DNA of 64,000 nucleotides from Aradus depressus (GCA_963662175.1 OY759224.1:36527489-36591488); one strand, 5' to 3'; shown: positions 45,001 to 55,456, numbered from the stretch's first letter. The notes: generated by a model from the letters alone, not told the origin. Numbers and translations are program-made.

Positions 45001-48000
45001 TTCGTCACCACTATTGACATCGTGGGGTGTCTGACACCCCAAGCCCTTTATATAATTTTCTTGTAATTTATTTTTCATATTAATCCAAAATTAATGCAGA
45101 TTTAATATTTTAGAATGTATGTAATGGATATAAAACAAACAAACAAAATTAGAAAGTTATTTTAACTGAATAGGAAAAAAATCAAATAAGGATGTAACAT
45201 GTTGAAACAGTTAAAAAGTAGATATAGATAAAAATACTGGACGAAATTTTATTTGTAAGAAAGGTAAAAACTATTATTTTTTTAAAAAACTCAAGTATTG
45301 TGACTATGTAAAAAAATCACTTTAACAAGAAATATATACAACAGCACAGTTACACTCAGTCACAATCGGTGCACTTCATTAGACGATGATCGTTGCACAT
45401 CGGCCTCTGGCAGCTCATGCAAACCATTTTGTATTTTCTATCCTTATCTCTGTTGCATAAAGAGCATCTCATATATTTGCCAGATGGTATAACAATTGCA
45501 GTAGATGGAGTTGAGCTTGAGGGTTGACCCAAAATTTCATGTATGAGTACTTTCAAAGTTCTACTTAAATGATTGATCTTGGGCCGTTCCACTAAATATG
45601 GTTTGAGTAATTGGAATCCAAGTTCATTAAAAAAATCTTTTCTGGGCATTGGCTTCCTCCAATTGACCATGTCATACAGTACACCTGCGTTGACATGCGG
45701 GGACATCGTCTTGGCACAATGTGGTCGAAGAGTCTTCACATGTGCTGGGCTCCTCATGTCTCACGAATGTGTCATCTAATTCCTCTTCAGAGTCTGAATG
45801 AACATGGGTTTCTACATATTCTTCTTCAGAAGAACTGCTCCCAGTTCCTCAATATCCTCTCTCCTCAATTCTTCGAGATACACCAACAGTTCCTCATCAG
45901 TCCACTGCCTCTTTTGAGATGCCATAACTTTCCTAAAATATATAAATATACATATATAAAACATATAAAATATATAGTTATAAAGAAACCTATTGGCGCA
46001 AAACCCACTTCCAACTCCACAGTAAACATTAACTATAACGATTTAACACATAAACTATAAACAAAGCCATAAAAAAAAGAACTTACCTGTAATAGGGGAA
46101 AAAAAAAGAATGACGTCAATAACACCGTGGGGTGTGAGACACCCCAAGATCACTTCAATGTTGATTCCTGAAGTCACAAGGGCCTACTAAAGGTGTTAGA
46201 AGTCCCAGTAAGGTTAGGCAGGAGATGACTGTGATTTACATAGGGTCGGGGGACTTCTGTGAACTATAGGAAATTAAGTAATACACTTTAACTTGCCAGT
46301 CTCTTGGTTTGAAAAATACTTTTAAAAATACATTCTGGGACCGAGGTATCCTAAGAATAAATACATACAGAGTAAAGAAAATGAAACAATGAAATATAGT
46401 ATCAGTACAAAGAAATAAAAATATAGGTAGGTAAATAAAAATTAGTGCTACATTGGAGAAAAACTATACAACTAAAAAATAGATAAACAAAAGATAAACA
46501 GGAAATAAAAAAACAGAAAAAAACATAAAATTAACAACTTCAATATGATGAAAAAAAAAATAAAATAAAAGTATCTACAAAAATAAAAGAGAATAAGTAA
46601 AAAAGAAAAAAAGCAAATCTATATAACTAAAAAATAAATAAAATTGATAATATAAATCGACCTAGCATAATACTATGATGGTTGATTATAAAAGAGAAGG
46701 AAGGATGCCCAGCCAAGGTTAAAAATAAAAATAATTTAGAAAGCAGAAAATAAGATAAGATAAAAATAAATAAATGCATAATAAAAATATATTAATGTGT
46801 AAATGAGCCAAAAAGGAATACTATTGGTTACGATAATGAATAATTTAGGAAATATGATAAAAAATATATAATAAAAATAGAGAATGACAAAGACAAAAAT
46901 GATGTAAGATTGAATCATGAAATAAAAAGATAGGTAGGTAAATAAAAATTAGTGCTACATTGGAGAAAAACTATACAACTAAAAAACAGATAAACAAAAG
47001 ATAAACAGGAAAAAACATAAAATTAACAACTACAATATGATGAAAAAAAATAAAAAAATAAAAGTATCTACAAAAATAAAAGAGAATCAGTAAAAAAGAA
47101 AAAAAGCAAATCTATATAACTAAGAAATAAATAAAATTGATAATATAAATCGACCGAGCATAATACTATGATGGTTGATTATAAAAGAGAAGGAAGGATG
47201 CTCAGCCAAGGTTAAAAATAAAAATAATTTAGAAAGCAGAAAATAAGATAAGATAAAAATAAATAAATGCATAATAAAAATATATTATTGTGTAAATGAG
47301 CCAAAAAGTAATACTATTGGTTATGATAATGAATAATTTAGGAAATATGATAAAAAAAATATAATAAAAATAGAGAATGACAAAGACAAAAATGATCTGC
47401 GAAGGGGCGGGTTAAAAATATTAATGGCCCCAGAGGGTAGGTTGTGGTGGGAGAGAGCTGGGGAAGTGATTCAAGCGAGAGAGGAAAAATCTAGTGGAGG
47501 ATGACGTCATAGGGTTGAGCTGGGGAGGTACAATGGGTGAAGAGTTGCGTGATACATTGATTGTGATTCAAGGCATAAATTGAGACATCGTAGTGGCTGC
47601 TGTAATGTGATGATAAATAGAAGGTGTAAAGTTTTTGGGATGGGCGATTGGCTGCGCCAACTTGTGAAAAAATTAGATAACTGATGTGGTATGTAAGACT
47701 AGATTGAAAAAGGAGGAAAAATTAGAAGAAATTAGGATCTGTTCATAAGGATGACCTTGCATTGGGGAAGTTCATATGTGATTGAGTGGGGGCTATCTCA
47801 GAAAAACCTATGCACAACCCAATAGTACAATTTCAAAGACGCATGAATATGTAGACTTTGAGGTAGGTTTAGGGGGAGAGCGGAAACTTTGGAGAGTAAG
47901 AGAGAGATGACAGATGAATAGTATACAAAAGACGGCAAGTGGTTACAAAAAGAACCGGCATAGTAGATCAAAAAACAATAAGAAATGGGGAGGGGGCGGC

Positions 48001-51000
48001 AAGCGGTACACAAAGAAGCGGTATATATAAATCAAAGAGGGCGTAGGGCGGCAAGCGGTACACAAAGCAGCAGTATAAGTACCTAGATCAAAGAACAATA
48101 AGATGGGGTAAGGCGGAAAAGTGGTTTACAAAGAAGCGGCAAACGTAAATCATATAGTATAATAAAATAGGGAGAGTGGCAACAAGAGGTACACAAAGGA
48201 GCGGTATATTTAAACCAAAGAACAATAATAAGACGTAGGGTGGCAAGGGGTCCACAAAGAAGTGGCAAACATAGATCACATAGCATAATAAAATGTGGAG
48301 GGCGGCAACAAGAGGTACACAAAGGAACGGTATATTTAAATCAAAGAGCAATAAGAGGTGGGGAGGGGGCGGCAAGCGGTACACAAAGGAGTGGCATACC
48401 GTAGATAAAAGAATAATAAGAAGGGGTAAGGCGGCAAAGGGGTTCACAAAGAAGCGGCATAAGTAGATAAAAGAACAATAAGAGGTGGGTAGGGGGCGGC
48501 AAGCGGTACACAAAGAAGCGGGAACCGCAGATCATATAGCATAATAAAATAGGGAGAGCGGTACACAAAGAAGCTGTATATTTAAATCAAAGAACAATAA
48601 TAGGGCGTAGGGCGGCAAGGGGTACACAAAGAAGAGGGCGGTGCGAGAAACCTTTCACATAGTATCAATAAGAGGCCAGTTGGTGGAGAAGACTGACTTT
48701 CACTCCGAAGGACAGCATGCTCATTTTGACCCGGTGGAGTACAAAGTGAGGGAACAGCCAAGGTTTGAGTGAAGGGGAGATAATCGATAGTTGATATCGA
48801 CCTTTCACGTAGTATCAATAATAAGAGACCAATTGGTGGAGAAGACTGACTTTCACTCCGAAGGACGGCATGCTCATTTTGGCCTGGTGAAGTACAAAGT
48901 GAGGGAGCAACCAAGGTGCCCCAGAAGGGGAGGGGGGTAAAAAGAGAAAGGAAATGGTTAAGACTGTTTCCATGGTTCACATAGTATCAATAATAAGAGA
49001 CGAGTTGGTGGAGAAGACTAACTTTCACTCCGAAGGAGGGCATGCTCATTTTGACCTGGTGAAGTACAAAGTGAGGTAGCAACCAAGGTGCCCCAGAAGG
49101 GGAGGAGGGTAAAAAGAGTAAGGAAATGGTTAAGACTGTTTCGATGGTTTGGAGGTCGTAGGATTCCTCAAGTGCCCCGAAAGAGAAAGGGACTGGCGCC
49201 AGACGAAAAGTGAAAGGTTCGTCTGGCTCAGGTAGCCGTTATTCTACTACAACCTATATTTTTTACGATTCCATACATAGATTTTTAATTGATATGCAAA
49301 TGCACATAGGTCACATAGCCTATTTTTAAAATTTTGCTTTTAAAACTACTACATGTAAAATTTTATGACAATCGGATAATCCGTTGATGAGGTTGAACTA
49401 TTTTTATGCTCAACCTCCATTCACAGTCCCCCCTCCCCATAGGATTTTCAAGACGCCACATACCCTTTCTTTCAATTTGGCTTTTAAGAACACTACATGT
49501 GAAATTTCATTACAATCCAATTATCTGTTAATATGTTAGCATAATTTTTATGCTTAGCCCCCCCCCCCCCCCCCCTCCCCCTAATAGCCCCTGTTAAGAA
49601 TTTGGAGACACCACACACCCTATTTTTCAATTTGGCTTTTAAGAATACTATATGTTAAATTTAATTAAAATGCGATCATCCGTTGATGAGCTAGACCTAT
49701 TTTTATGCTTAACCCCATCACAACCCCTCTTTCCCTTAAGAATTTTGTGACGTCAGATAGTCTATATCTCAATTGGCTCTTAAGAATACAACATGTGGAA
49801 TTTCATCACGATACGACCATCTATTTATGAGCTAGCACTATATTTATGCATGCCCCCCCCCCCCCCCCCCCCTTTAAGAATTTTGAGACCTCATTGGGTT
49901 TTGACTTTAAATATGAAATTTATGTTGATCATTTTACTCGGCAGTTATTAGGATTTTTGAATTGTGCCCTCTATCCTCAGCCCTCTCCCCCCTTCAGCTG
50001 ATTCCGCTGAAAATTGATAATATGTCGTCCTTGTGGAGATTTGAATTCACTTATGAACTTTGGTGTCGAAACATTAATTCTATTGGTAATTATTAGAGCT
50101 TTCAAGTTATGCTTCTCCCGTAATCCCCTTTCCTTTTGGTCGAGATTTGGCTGAAAAACAATAGGTTCGTCGTCATAGGGTTCTGGATTCACATATAAAA
50201 TGTTGTGTTTATACATTCATTCTATTGGGAGTTATCGTGTTCACAGACAGACAATTGTTTCTTCATATTTGGAATCTAGAGGTCGGAAAACATGAAATTC
50301 CGTTTAAAAGTCCGTATCGAATTTTCGACCGATTACATAAGTTGCCAACAAGTCTAGACCATAGCTGGGCAAGTGAACCGCACCTTGAGCTACATTTAAT
50401 TGTACATTTAGTATTACCCAAATATTTGACATTTGGATGTCTGAAACTTGTTAAAATAACCTCATAACAATATACGAGAAGAAAAAAAATAAAGATGAAA
50501 ACAGTTTTTCTTTATTGCTGTAATGTTCGGGTTCTGGTGCTTGCTATGACGTTTCACCAATTTAACTTCTGCACAGGTCTATGGATGCCCCATGGACTGT
50601 TCGCAACAGCCCAACCCATAACTAAGTGGGTTCTGATCAGATGTGTAACTATCGTTTTTGATCCAGTGGGTTACTTTTAGCCCCTGATGGACTGATTCTG
50701 AGGGGACCAGCACACACATAAAAAGTTTACTGACTCTCACCATGAAAATGTCTATGGATGCCAGGGATCAATTAATTATACTAACAGCACACTGACCTGT
50801 AAATTCCAAAGGCGTGAGTAAGCGGAGGCCTATGTGAGTTGTACTGGAACTTAGGAGAGTGCTAGCAATGTCTTTGCTAAATTAAATTATCTACTCATAT
50901 GTAAAAAGAGATATATAGAATAAAGAAAAATAGGTTACAATTAAGTAACAAAACAGTAGTACGACGACCATCTATCTCAAACATGTTTAATTCTATTCCG

Positions 51001-54000
51001 TATGTAAATTATAATATCCAAAATCATTTAATTTACATTTTTATACCTTAAACAAGGAAGAGAAGGAGTGCATTTATTAACATTGAAATATAAAAAAAGA
51101 AAGGTATATTGGTTTCAAGAACATCATACCTAGGACAGATGTCGAATATCGAGTAGATCAGAGGTACCTACCAGGGGCTCCTAGATCACACACACGATAC
51201 TTTTACTCACGAGTAGTATCGAAAAAACGTTCGATACTACTCACATATCGAATAAAAGTGTCGACACCTACTCGTATCGATTGAATCGAGTAGTTCGTTA
51301 TAATTAATTTTTAAAAATGTATAAATCTATGTAAGATATTGATAAAAATAGTATCAATTGAATCGAATACTTCGTTATAAATAATTTTAAAACTATTTAT
51401 AATATATACACTTATATAATAATAATAAAAAACATAATAAAATTTGAAAGGTATAAATGAGATATTGTAGCGGGTATAAGAAACAAGTAAATCAAATCGA
51501 ATAAGATAAAATTATATAATTAAAAACGTACTGAAAATAATAAAAAGCTTATAAAATAAACATACAATTTATTTTTACTATGGATATAAAACTACTGGAG
51601 ACTATTCGTATTCCCACAATATTTCACTTTTTTAAAACACTTTTTGCAAGTCGCTGAGATCGAATCGTTCTTAGTGTAATACATTTACGAGGCATTATAA
51701 TTTGTAACTGACAAAATGGAATGTAAAAATAAAATAAAATGCTGAATATATTATAAATAAATAAAACAAACTTATTTTTGAAATATTGTCTATTCCACTA
51801 AAGATATATATACATATATAACTACCGGTTTCGGCTTTATACCATCGTCAGGTCTAGATATGAACTAAGTCAGTTTGCAGAGAGCGACCCTTCAAATACA
51901 TCTCAGGTCAAAGGGGGCTATTAGAACTTGGGAGTCCCCCGGCTGTACCGTTAGCTAACTCATGAAATATTTCTTAACAAAACCTAGTTCTAAATTTACA
52001 TAAAACAATGTCACTAGACTAATACGGGAAAAATAACAAATAAATAAGTACAAATACAAGTAAATAATAAAAAATAGAAATAAAATTAATAACAATGTTA
52101 AGATTTAGATAACTTGAAACATATATGTGGAACCAAATATTAATAACAGATAATACAAACATATATGTGGAAACAGAACTGGTTTAGGGTGTTAACAAAG
52201 GGGAATAGTTGAAATAAATTTGGTCATTCATACAAATGTTCCTTTTGTTAGCTTTATTTATTTCTAATTGTTCTAAGCTATTAAGTAGCCTGCTTTTTGG
52301 GCAATAATGGAGATATTTGATGCCTGTAGATGGGTCGAAAGTGTGGCTATTGTCAATTATGTGGGTCGCGAATGTAGAACGGTTTCCTCGGTTCTTTATT
52401 TCGGCCGTGTGTTCTTTAATTCTTTCAACTAAACCGTTCTACATTCGCGACCCACATAATTATTGTCCGGCATATTCAAATTCACAACACTATTTTTATT
52501 AATTAAACCAGATGGTCTTAATTCAATGATTTTATGTCTTTAGGATTTTTATTGGAATTAATGGTATGTCGCATGAGCTCATGAGAAATAGAATTTTCCT
52601 ACTTATTGAGTTGGGGTTGGTGTTTTCTTCCTCGTACTCGGATATTCATTTCGTCATTGGCCATGTTCTGTCCTCTTCTATCCATAGCACAACCAGCTCG
52701 AGCCTATGCAATATACTTCTTACATAGTCGCCGCTGTTGAAGGGACCGTTCAACCATGACTGCCGATTGCCGACTGCTGACTGTCGACTTTTTATCTTGT
52801 TCCATGCTCCTCCCTCCTGTACTGCTTCCTTCATTATTATTATTTTTTTTTACTATGTGGCAGATACACAGATTGCCACAATATATGTACCTATATCATT
52901 GGTCAGTGGACCGTAATTTGAGTTTAGTATTTTATTGCAAGAACAAATAAAAGAAAATTGTAAGAAATTAAACGGTGAACGATTTTGATGAATTGAAAAA
53001 TTTATATAATTGTTGAAATTTGAAACGAGTACTTTGAATCGATACAAGTAATTTTTATTCGATAACTATTTGGTACGTACCAAAAGAACTAGGTGTCGGC
53101 CAAAATAACACACTCGCCCCTCAACCTTTAGGGGCAGTGGACCTGCAGACGCTGGTTGTGGACAAATGTTCAACTATGGCAGTGATAGTTTTTTATATTA
53201 AATTCTGTGCTGTTTTGTCCCAGGATTTATTTGATAATAGTGATATAAATTAGACAATGATTTTGGATATTACAAGATAAATAAAACAAACTTCCTTCTC
53301 AAGTATTGTGTATTCTACCAACAAAAAGCAATCTGACGATAGTGCAATGCCGAAACCGGTAAAATACTCGTATGTATAACAATTTTCGTGAAATAGTAAT
53401 TTCAATATAAATTTTTTTTTTTACTCAATAATACTAGATTCTACAATATATTCAATTTTCTCAACTAATTGTTCTATTGCGTACCTTTATACATTATTTC
53501 AATCAAGTAATACCGAAGTATGTTGCCGGCACACAGTTAAGTGGCCAGATACCCCAATTTACAAAAATTTCCGAAAATTCTATTTTAATAAAATATTAAA
53601 ATAATTATTATTGTTTTCTCTTTCTTCAAGTTTTTGGCCTTCCGAATCGAATAGAACTACTCTCAAACTGAAAAGCTTAACCGTTTTGAAAATATATACG
53701 ATTTTTAACCTGAAATTTCTTTAAAATATCCAATTTTTTTTTATAAATTTTATAATTTTAAAATGACTATTAAAAAATAACTTTTAGCAAATAAGTTCTT
53801 TGGAAATTAAAATCTATTTAAATTAAAAAGTTTTAAAAGAATGTCGGTGCATGAGGTGTAATAATCTAATGCTCGATTTAGCTCACGAAAATTCCATGAT
53901 TACAGCTTGAAAAATTTGCATAAAAATGGCGGAAATTTTCTAGAGGTTGTTTCTTTGATTTTACTCCAATTTTAGAACGGTCAAGTGCGGTAAACCGAAC

Positions 54001-54493
54001 TAAAGTCAATGTACAACATTTTTTTTAATTGTAAAAAATATGAATTATGAATCCCAAATTCACTCTCTTAAAAAAAATTGACTTATCTCCCATAATGTTA
54101 TCAGTTTTTGAAATATGAAGTTACACGCCCTAGCCTAGTTATATGTACATTTCATATGTTACAAGCGGATCGTTGAAAGTTACTCACCCATCACAATTAG
54201 CATATATATAGTTCCGGTGATCCGGAGTAGGAGTGTGATTATGTTGTCCAAATCAGTGTTGCCCTTCACTTTAGTACTGGTCATGGTCAGGAAGGCCAAG
54301 GACCGTTCCATAGAAGTCAAATAAAATGACCGAAAACTCATATTTTTTTCTCGATAGAAGTGTATCGCCCAGTTGTCTCTGTATATTCGAATGTTGTACA
54401 TAATAATATTAGTAGGTACCTATGTAATTGGGTTCAATATATATATATATAAATAAGCTTCTACGTCATGGGTTGGTGAGAGCTATATATATA

Positions 54494-54547
<54 letters not shown>

Positions 54548-55456
54548 TATATATACTTAGAATGCTTGGTGAGATCTATTTTTATCAAACTTGCTCCCTT
54601 GAACATGATTTGAGGAGTCGTTCAAATTCTTATTTGCATATATACGTCTGTTCGAGCTGTAACTTTTGACTTTTGGACGCTTATCGAAACATTGCAGAAA
54701 AATCGTTTTTGTAAAAAAGGAAGATCAACTTCGTTAAGGAGAAAAACTGGACCACCGAATGAGAGAAATGGCACAAACTTTCAAAAAATCGTAATATGGA
54801 GCTCGTCTCTCGAATTCCTCATTTTCGGTTATGTATTGATCATAGAGAGGGTTCTCTTTATGTATTGATCATAGAGAGGGTTCTCTTTATGTACTGATCA
54901 TAGAGAGGGTTCTCTTTAATTTGAGCTTCGAAACTACGTCCCAGAGCAGGGCCACCTCACCTCTAAACGAACTGCTTCTGTCAATTAGTAAATACTGAGT
55001 TCTGTCTTTCCATCTTTGCATCTAGCCATATCACAAATCTTTATAAAAATAAACAGTGGAATTTCGCTAATGTAGGACTTTGAGCTGAGTTATGGATTTT
55101 ATAATATCCTAATCAGAAAACATTTGGTGCTGCCTCGTTTATCCGAATGTGGAAATTGATGATCTTGGATATTCGGTTATGAGGTCCTCAGTATGCCTTA
55201 ATTTTAGGTCAAGCCTCTGCACTGTCCGTTACAGTTCCATTACTTCATTGTTCGGGCGAGTTCGTGCAAAACACAGTTAAGATGTAGTCTAATTAATAAA
55301 CTATAATAAATACTTCACTTACTTTGGAATGTCCATGTAAGCATGAAGTTGAATATGAAAAACTAGCCGCAACAGTTTGGCTCCAAGATCAGTCAAATAG
55401 CAAAACATAACAACCAATGCAAAAGATCGGGAATAGACCCATTCAATGCCCAGGGC
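41968..55456 (-). CDS. Channel gene B: divergent HCN/CNG-like channel, 5' part not found
   Basis: Paralogue of gene A, same strand, 11.9 kb away. Exons in transcript order: 55323-55456 (S5), 54188-54378 (pore-S6), 43430-43635 (C-linker), 42232-42438 and 41968-42066 (cNBD). Every junction has a GT donor and AG acceptor and the phases join without a stop, unlike gene A. Exons for the N-terminus and S1-S4 were not found between 55457 and 59100, so they may lie beyond the window or be lost. A last exon after 41968 was also not found. The 10.5-kb intron between 54188 and 43635 holds the long inverted-repeat element. The product would be a membrane channel subunit with an unusual pore. Function is not established. 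Confidence 0.75.
42232..42438 (-). CDS. Gene B exon: C-linker end and start of cNBD
   Basis: Acceptor AG at 42439-42440, donor GTAACA, 69 codons. GLLYERYKKILINSHLFQEL, then LPTEVFDKFMKYLYEDIYLR and GEVIYEIDSIVEGMYFVTKG. The RGEVIY..D..EGMYF..KG run is the cNBD beta-roll start; the exon closes with LLQTKEHQ. Intact where gene A has a stop. Confidence 0.88.
42475..43030. other. Intronic sequence of gene B
   Basis: A minus-strand frame at 42770-42935 begins after an AG but is not in a phase compatible with the neighbouring exons. Part of it matches the 'ggtcggaaaacatgaaattcc' phrase of the R-A satellites. I do not call a gene. Confidence 0.4.
43046..43245. repeat. 34-bp minisatellite
   Basis: Six copies of AGTAATCATATCCAGAAACA followed by CGCACAGCTACCAC; one copy has a 4-bp insertion. 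Confidence 0.92.
43430..43635 (-). CDS. Gene B exon: S6 end and C-linker
   Basis: Acceptor GCACGCAG, donor GTAAGA, 206 bp, the same as gene A. GQVILLFLYLNHTASSYEQV, CMLTDHFPKR, LLLEHYEYKFFSDYYNESEV and STRLKR follow the HCN C-linker pattern. The donor is normal, which identifies the gene A donor as the changed one. Confidence 0.88.
43816..44572 (+). repeat. Left inverted repeat of the 5.4-kb element
   Basis: The outer ~270 bp is unique; the inner part (44090-44460) is a tandem repeat of ~65 bp with TTCTTTGTGTACCCCTTACC-like units. The open frames on both strands here are repeat translations rather than genes. Confidence 0.85.
44843..44895. repeat. Perfect 19-bp hairpin
   Basis: AGATTTACACCGATAGCTG at 44843-44861 is the exact reverse complement of 44877-44895, with a 15-nt loop. 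It lies inside the 5.4-kb element, 80 bp from the piggyBac end. Confidence 0.95.
44976..46180 (-). mobile_element. Second piggyBac element, one end recognised
   Basis: TTAA at 44976-44979 is followed by CCCTAGAATGACACCGTG and a subterminal GGGGTGTCTGACACCCC box. Near 46123-46145 the same box recurs (CCGTGGGGTGTGAGACACCCC), but a terminal CCC..TTAA was not found, so the right end is lost or changed. It encodes an internally deleted transposase on the minus strand and is nested in the 5.4-kb element. Confidence 0.75.
45359..45925 (-). pseudogene. piggyBac transposase remnant, frameshifted
   Basis: ATG at about 45925 on the minus strand: MASQKRQWTDEELLVYLEEL, an acidic SSSEEEYVETHVHSDSEEE stretch in a second frame, then at 45757-45359 in a third frame NAGVLYDMVNWRKPMPRKDF, LGFQLLKPYLVERP and the cysteine-rich end (MRCSLCNRDKDRK, MVCMSCQRPMCNDH, KCTDCD). 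The catalytic DDD region is deleted. The complete C-terminal cysteine domain helps to read the shorter copy at 13551. Confidence 0.8.
46409..47400. repeat. Tandem duplication of a ~507-bp AT-rich unit
   Basis: The sequence from 46409 recurs 507 bp later (TAGGTAGGTAAATAAAAATT at 46424 and 46931). The copies differ by small gaps and scattered substitutions. No coding function. Confidence 0.88.
47803..49248 (-). repeat. Right inverted repeat of the 5.4-kb element, expanded
   Basis: Complement of the left arm but about twice as long: the ~65-bp units occupy 47930-48640 and a ~180-bp block (TTTCACTCCGAAGGA, 'gaagtacaaagtgagg') is present three times at 48650-49160, against once on the left. Confidence 0.85.
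49300..49890. repeat. ~125-bp satellite (family X unit)
   Basis: Four to five units with 'actacatgtgaaatttcat', 'aatccgttgatgagg' and long C tracts (49559-49575 and 49855-49872), the same unit as at 2410-3850. Confidence 0.75.
49880..50330. repeat. Satellite family R-A copy
   Basis: 'ctgattccgctgaaaattgat', 'cacatataaaatgttgtg' and 'ggtcggaaaacatgaaattccg' blocks identify the family. Confidence 0.55.
50340..51775. other. AT-rich DNA without a recognised gene
   Basis: A block at 51180-51310 contains alternating CGATACTACTC/GAGTAGTATCG phrases forming weak hairpins. No exon or RNA gene was recognised. Confidence 0.4.
51828..51858 (-). ncRNA. Hammerhead-like motif of Penelope-like element 4
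   Basis: Minus strand CTGACGATGGTATAAAGCCG then AAACC. Compared with 12104-12135, the GGT/GCC stem is constant while the loop changes from GTGAG to ATAAA, as expected of a conserved stem. Confidence 0.45.
52355..52461. repeat. 31-bp inverted repeat at the broken end of a Penelope-like element
   Basis: 52355-52385 (AATTATGTGGGTCGCGAATG...) is the exact reverse complement of 52431-52461; the loop is 45 nt. The right arm is an inverted copy of part of the element's own coding sequence. Confidence 0.93.
53331..53362 (+). ncRNA. Isolated hammerhead-like motif
   Basis: CTGACGATAGTGCAATGCCG followed by AAACCGGT, related to the Penelope-like blocks at 12104 and 51828. No coding remnant lies next to it. 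The surroundings (53050-54180) are otherwise AT-rich and unassigned. Confidence 0.35.
54188..54378 (-). CDS. Gene B exon: pore helix, filter position and S6
   Basis: Acceptor ATATACAG, donor GTGAGT, 63 codons plus split bases. DNWAIHFYREKNMSF turret, YLTSMERSLAFLTMTSTK pore segment, DLDNIITLLLRITGTIYMLI S6. Ungapped alignment of S6 places S-T-K where HCN/K+ channels have GYG. Compared with gene A, the turret is one residue longer and the DN...LLL.I.G S6 frame is conserved. Confidence 0.87.
54483..54545. repeat. (TA)n microsatellite
   Basis: An uninterrupted TA run of about 50 bp flanked by shorter TATATAC/GTATATA palindromic ends. Confidence 0.95.
54830..54920. repeat. 31-bp tandem repeat, three copies
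   Basis: TATGTATTGATCATAGAGAG plus GGTTCTCTTTA repeated three times in the intron between the S5 and pore exons of gene B. Confidence 0.92.
55323..55456 (-). CDS. Gene B exon: S5 helix
   Basis: Acceptor CTTTCTACCAG, donor GTAAGT, 134 bp. ALGIEWVYSRSFALVVMFCY, then LTDLGAKLLRLVFHIQLHAY and MDIP. Same length and phases as gene A 15014-15147; LTDLGAK is shared. This is the most 5' exon of gene B found in the window. Confidence 0.85.

Larger units (their letters stand above)
43816..49248. mobile_element. 5.4-kb element with long inverted repeats and 6-bp target duplication
   Basis: Both ends read AGTAGAATAACGGCTACCTG inward, flanked by ACAACC (43810-43815 and 49249-49254). The inverted arms extend to about 44572 on the left and 47803 on the right and contain tandem repeats. 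AG/CT termini, a 6-bp duplication and long inverted repeats fit a Polinton/Maverick-type end; variable tandem repeats in the arms also resemble foldback elements. The interior has no polymerase, integrase or capsid gene, only a piggyBac insertion and AT-rich repeats, so the element is non-autonomous. It lies in the gene B intron. Confidence 0.82.
51780..52461 (-). mobile_element. Penelope-like element 4: GIY-YIG C-terminus and 3' end
   Basis: Minus strand from 52431: VERIKEHTAEIKNRGNRSTF, THIIDNSHTFDPSTGIKYLH, RLLNSLEQLEINKANKRN and a stop after NYSPLLTP. It is the intact version of the protein end that is broken in the copy at 11460. The 3' non-coding part ends with a hammerhead-like block at 51828-51858. 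The 5' truncation point folds back on itself (see 52355-52461). Confidence 0.8.
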
